Assembly (NCBI GenBank): GCA_002633005.1 | Contig: NMRA01000115.1 | Location: 700,622-764,621, forward strand | DNA length: 64,000 nucleotides | Source of the DNA: Phoronis australis | Taxonomy: Eukaryota > Phoronida > Phoronidae | Reading direction: 5' to 3' | Shown: piece after piece, positions 61,235-64,000 of the stretch | Layout: each line of letters starts with the position of its first letter | How positions within the stretch are numbered: position 1 is the first letter of the stretch | Program-made: the position numbers and the translations under genes | The notes under the pieces: generated by a model | Seen by the model: only the letters and a program-made list of their open reading frames with translations | Told to the model about the DNA's origin: nothing | Database searches by the model: none

Positions 61235-62218
61235 TGGAAGTGAAGTGTTTCTAAAGTCCCTGGGTTCAATGTTTTTGTTGACAACAGAAACAGAATTCTT
61301 TCATAGTATCGATTAGACCGAATTTGTGACGGTAAGAGGCCTAGTTTGATTTTTGTTTTTAGACAGCTAAACTGGGAAGAATGCAGTTTTAAAAATACAG
61401 GGTGCAACACAAATCAATTGCAAATGATTGGAGAATAGTTTATATAGCTTGGCACTTGTCATAAATGAACAGTGTGTAAATTTGACTTCGCAAACTTTTT
61501 TGTCATTAATTTCACATTGTTTAAAACCCACCCATTGGTGAACTTGTGGAGTATGCAGGCATGCCACTTAGGAAGAATTGGGTTAATTCAACCTTTCAGA
61601 GTTTGGGTTAACAGGGCTCGACACTTAGCATTTTTGAAATTGCCAAATACAACTTGGGGGAAATGTACAGACTGCCAATTTGAGGTCAAAAAAGAAACCT
61701 GGGATGAGCCGTCGAATCAGAAATTAAGATCTTTGGTAATGACTGCAGTCAATCAGTTGTCCATGCAAGAGCTGTAGACAGTTCCTTCCGTGTTTTTTTA
61801 ACAACTCCGGCTGCAGTCAGTTTACTTCCCGCTGTAATTTAACGACGTGCTGGGATGTGTACTTGAGACTTCATGGTTACCTTGGATCCGAGGTCAAATT
61901 CGCAACCTGCACGACTCATCGACGCCTAATCAAGTCCTGCTTACAATTTTTAAAATTCCCCCTAAAAAGTCTTATGCTGCAGAAACAAAACAGCATTTAT
62001 AATGGAAACTCTAAAAATGGGTCACTCTACTCGTGTCCACTCATTAAAAAGGGGCGCCATCTTGTGTCCTTCCACCATCACACTCCCCAATAGGTGGACG
62101 GAGAGTACTGCCCAGGAGAAGTCTTAACATAACAAAAAAACTAACAAAAACTGAAAGTGAATTCAAAACAAAACGTAATTCTACCACATTCACCTAGTCA
62201 CAACCAATGTAATCCTAC

Positions 62219-62260
62219 CTTTTTTGGCAATGCAACTACTCTGTCGTAATACATTTCGAC
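62219..62260 (-). CDS. Candidate 42-bp upstream exon of the RGS22-like gene
   Basis: Bounded by GATCAG and GTAGGATT on the minus strand, it encodes VEMYYDRVVALPKK with phase 0 at both ends, which fits the phase-0 start of the exon at 59323. The placement is supported only by splice signals, phase and plausible composition. A chance match is possible. Confidence 0.4.
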
Positions 62261-62370
62261 CTGATCACCAAAAACAAATCAATGTTGGCTTCCAGAAATT
62301 CCCAGTATTCCCCATTTGAGAGTTACTTGTGTACAATCATAGCCAATTCCTTAACAACAATCTGGCAACT

Positions 62371-62398
62371 GTTGCTATGGCAACTGTTACTATGGCAA
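62371..62398. promoter_or_regulatory. Two tandem X-box (RFX) sites
   Basis: GTTGCTATGGCAAC (62371-62384) differs at one position from the palindromic RFX consensus GTTGCCATGGCAAC. It is followed at once by GTTACTATGGCAAT. RFX factors drive ciliary genes in animals. Here the sites lie within or upstream of the RGS22-like gene. Function is inferred from sequence only. Confidence 0.5.
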
Positions 62399-62699
62399 TT
62401 GTAGCTACTACAGTATACAATTCCAAAATCAGATAATCTGGAATGATTCTAGCGGAACTTTTAATAAATTCCAAACGACAGAGAAAAGTGATTGAATAAA
62501 AATATCACGTTTTCCACGGTAAGAAGGATCATTTTAGTTTTAATACACTCCAACGATAGAAATATCGAGAAAACTACATTGTGCACACCTTTAAGACATG
62601 TTTCATCAGTCTGAGATAGTTCATCAAAATAAGTCAAATGAGAACAAAACAAGATAATTAGCAAATTCCACAAAAGAACAAAAATACACTAAAACTCAC

Positions 62700-64000
62700 A
62701 TAAGTTGGACATAGGACAAACAAAGTAGTTTATCCACTTAAGCCTCCAAATGAATCGCATTTTGCCATACATGGATGGATGAAATCTCTGTCTAACTGCA
62801 TCCAATTTATGCTAGTTTTCTTGTAAACATCAATTAAAGGGCCCAGATGCATTCATAAAAACCTCTAGATAGCAAATGGTGACTGATAACATGTACTTTC
62901 TATTAACTCCATATGGCAACATCCTGTACTCAAGGCCATGCATTCTTTCCATTAAAGAGGCCTGGAACGCGATAAAAAGTTCTGCTCGCCTCTTTGTCGA
63001 TATTTGTCCACAAGGCAAATCATGCCTCCTTATTTGGTATGGCAAAACATAGACAAAGCACATTTCCCTTACATGGAAATTGTGACCTTTGACCTCATGT
63101 AATTTTAAACAAATGACTGTGAGGACATGCGCACATTTATCATAAGTGGGAGGGAGATTAGAAACTCTGTGGTAACCACAGAGTTTTTTCTTCACCCATA
63201 TTTTAAAAAGCGTGAATTTTAGGATTTTTTGGAAAGTGAATTACTCTGTACCAGAGTTGTTTAAAAGATATTTTTGACAAGCTTTCGCATTCCATGCCTC
63301 CTTAAGCCAACGTTGCCATTATTACATCTGAGATTGGAATTTGTATTGCTTAACTCCTGACTAATTAGCATAAAAAAGTTACCTGTACTTTTTAAATTTG
63401 CCAGGACCAAAACTTAAGAGAATGATCTTAGAACCTCAGAGCAAAAATTCCAAACTTATAATAAACTAGACACAATAATTTTGGAGGTTAAATGCAAATA
63501 AGCCCCTTCCATAAAAGGTATATTACCACAGTATATCGAGAGTCCTGAAATTCAGCGCAACAAGTGGAAACAAATTACATAGTCATCAGGTACTAATATC
63601 ACAGCAAACCAACACTCCTCTTGACGGGGTTCTCTTGAGGTACAAGGGTGCAAAGTTCAAAGGTGAAAAACTGTAGGGAAGGTTTCATCAGGATGGGACA
63701 GAAACACAGGTTTAAAAATTTAATAATAAACTTGAGAAAAAGGAGGATTTAAAATTTAGAGGAGTCTCAAAAGTAGGGTGGTGCCTAGACAGACCACATA
63801 CTTTAAAGTGAGAGAACTAAGTGTTAAAACTTATTTATCTTTCAAAACCTTTTTGCATTAGTTTAAATCCTTCATATCCCTAAAACTGGTTTTATTCACT
63901 GGTAAATAGCCACATACAGCATATTATTTTCAAAATTAATTTCTTGATCGCGATTATCAAAATTTTCACAAGAAATACAACCTAATTCTTTTTGGAGGGG
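62700..64000. other. No gene recognised
   Basis: A 121-residue minus-strand frame at 62830-63195 has no recognisable motif and no clear splice signals. The rest is AT-rich. Upstream RGS22-like exons may be here but I could not place any. Confidence 0.35.

Noticed and set aside
61163-61236. Intact tRNA gene on the minus strand
   Set aside because: A and B boxes are good but the acceptor stem does not pair, and a SINE body and simple-repeat tail follow.
62830-63195. 121-residue minus-strand frame as an RGS22-like exon
   Set aside because: No RGS or linker motif and no convincing acceptor; left unassigned.

Overview
This is animal nuclear DNA, probably from a marine invertebrate. The evidence is widely spaced short exons with GT-AG introns ending in pyrimidine-rich TTTTCAG acceptors, AT-rich introns and spacers, no operons, and many transposon families of types common in invertebrates (Tc1, Kolobok-like, PIF/Harbinger, ISL2EU-like, Gypsy, BEL, tRNA-derived SINE). 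I cannot fix the phylum. An anthozoan, lancelet, hemichordate or mollusc would all fit. The species call is inference.

Three host genes can be reconstructed from exons whose phases agree. (1) Minus strand, 8883 to 4626: the first four exons of an ATAD2/ATAD2B-like chromatin protein; the rest lies left of the window. (2) Plus strand, 11446 to 18533: five exons of a TMEM244/SYS1-family membrane protein, first exon not identified. (3) Minus strand, 59323 to 52276: the C-terminal RGS domain and tail of an RGS22-like protein; the upstream part lies to the right. Genes 1 and 2 are head to head across about 9 kb.

Between them is a mosaic of mobile DNA. Two related TA-flanked elements end in CAGCACACATCACGA and carry clustered GCCGACC heptamers just inside their ends. 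The one at 25840-34643 is 8.8 kb and contains an uninterrupted three-exon Tc1-type DD34E transposase. The one at 500-4252 shares both ends, lies in an ATAD2-like intron, and appears internally deleted, with an 858-base N gap. Other mobile DNA includes a cluster of fold-back elements (9.6-11.1 kb, with a half copy at 42.0 kb), a TTAA-flanked fold-back with a THAP-type start (15.5-16.4 kb), a TTA-flanked MITE (16.6-17.2 kb), a small three-copy MITE family, a duplicated 2.3 kb block with THAP and Gypsy-gag ORFs (20.8-25.4 kb), two decayed transposase-like genes (37.1-40.7 kb), Gypsy and BEL fragments (43.1-44.9 kb), a broken ISL2EU-type transposase (45.2-46.2 kb), and a tRNA-derived SINE (61 kb).

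The least ordinary features are the large intron-bearing Tc1-like element with its heptamer arrays, and a cluster of short hairpins at 35741-36004 that share a CCARNTGGG core while their outer stem pairs change in step. Two of the three isolated single-N positions are followed by sequence repeating what lies just upstream. One of them duplicates an RGS22 exon exactly and is almost certainly an unmerged assembly overlap.
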